From CAYNDB01 sp964395915 (GTDB lineage Bacteria; Nitrospinota_A; UBA7883; JAJRTC01): a stretch of 14,175 nt of DNA. The stretch is taken from assembly GCA_964395915.1 (NCBI GenBank), contig CAYNDB010000066.1, positions 1 to 14,175 of the forward strand. The letters are read 5' to 3'. Positions 13,813 through 14,175 of the stretch are shown here, one piece after another. The first letter of the stretch is position 1, and the number at the start of each line of letters is the position of its first letter. Position numbers and translations under genes: made by a program. The notes below the pieces were generated by a model that searched no databases, was not told where the DNA came from, and saw only the letters and a list, made by a program, of their open reading frames with translations.

Positions 13813-14175
13813 TTACACAACTGACGAAGCAGGTTGGTCATATCCTGTCCGCTCCAGCTCCAGCGCAAGCTCGCGGCCTCCGGACCTTGTGATCCTGCCG
13901 TCGCTTAAAACATGCACGTAATCCGGAACTATGTAATCTAAAAGACGCTGGTAGTGGGTGATAACAATTAATGCGTTGCCTTTGTTTCGAAGCTTGTTGA
14001 CCGCGTCCGCCACCGATTTTAAAGCGTCAATATCGAGCCCGGAATCGATCTCGTCGAGTATCGCGATCTTCGGCTCAAGCAGGGCCATCTGCAATATCTC
14101 GTTTTTCTTTTTCTCTCCGCCGGAGAACCCTTCGTTCACCGCGCGTTCCCTGTACTTGCTGTCCATTCCCAGCAT
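13813..14175 (-). CDS. sufC: Fe-S cluster assembly ATPase SufC, C-terminal half (partial at right edge)
   Basis: SufC is the ABC-type ATPase of the SufBCD complex. Only the last 120 residues of about 250 are in the window; the gene continues past the right edge, and the Met codon at the edge is internal by comparison with known SufC. Visible are the ABC signature FSGGEKKKNEILQM, Walker B KIAILDEIDSGLD with catalytic glutamate, and the H-loop histidine in VITHYQRLLDYI, followed by PDYVHVLSDGRI, all close to E. coli SufC. The Walker A motif lies outside. It is the most upstream visible gene of the operon; sufB is not in the window and may lie upstream. Confidence 0.96.
   Translation of the reverse strand: MLGMDSKYRERAVNEGFSGGEKKKNEILQMALLEPKIAILDEIDSGLDIDALKSVADAVNKLRNKGNALIVITHYQRLLDYIVPDYVHVLSDGRITRSGGRELALELERTGYDQPASSVV

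Overview
This window reads as an ordinary, densely packed bacterial chromosome segment. Two genes encode secreted proteins with lipoprotein signal peptides, one of them an M48 peptidase, which together suggest a cell with an outer membrane. Base composition is roughly even. The mix of a SufU-type scaffold, a short cobalamin-dependent MetH and a REC-GGDEF-GAF regulator does not fix a phylum, so I leave the lineage open. No phage, transposon, CRISPR, rRNA or tRNA signal was seen, and no stretch longer than about 220 bp lacks a gene.

Left part (1-3920, minus strand): the 5' half of alaS (alanyl-tRNA synthetase, running off the left edge) lies directly behind a gene for a large regulator. That regulator has a receiver domain, a coiled coil, a diguanylate cyclase domain and about three GAF-like domains. 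The two genes almost touch and are probably co-transcribed.

Middle (3921-6355): a divergent intergenic region carries a perfect 9-bp inverted repeat. It leads into a plus-strand M48 metallopeptidase lipoprotein, then a plus-strand gene with a good sigma70-type promoter that encodes a highly charged, probably disordered protein of unknown function. A minus-strand hypothetical lipoprotein converges on that gene.

Metabolic part (6352-10769): metH is an 804-residue methionine synthase with homocysteine, methyl-folate and cobalamin modules but no reactivation domain. The lipoprotein gene starts inside its stop codon (GTGA). Upstream of metH on the same strand are moaD and moaE, the two subunits of molybdopterin synthase. 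moaA, the radical-SAM enzyme of the first molybdenum-cofactor step, is transcribed away from them from a shared 216-bp region.

Right part (10777-14175, minus strand): a suf operon for iron-sulfur cluster assembly, in transcription order sufC (partial, running off the right edge), sufD, sufS, sufU. The genes overlap or nearly touch. The operon ends 7 bp from the end of convergent moaA, itself an iron-sulfur enzyme.

Most genes are recognised housekeeping families. The least explained items are the disordered protein at 5037-5735, the lipoprotein at 5771-6355, and the alaS-linked cyclic-di-GMP regulator with sensor domains on the C-terminal side of the cyclase. I saw nothing that I could defend as a wholly new system.
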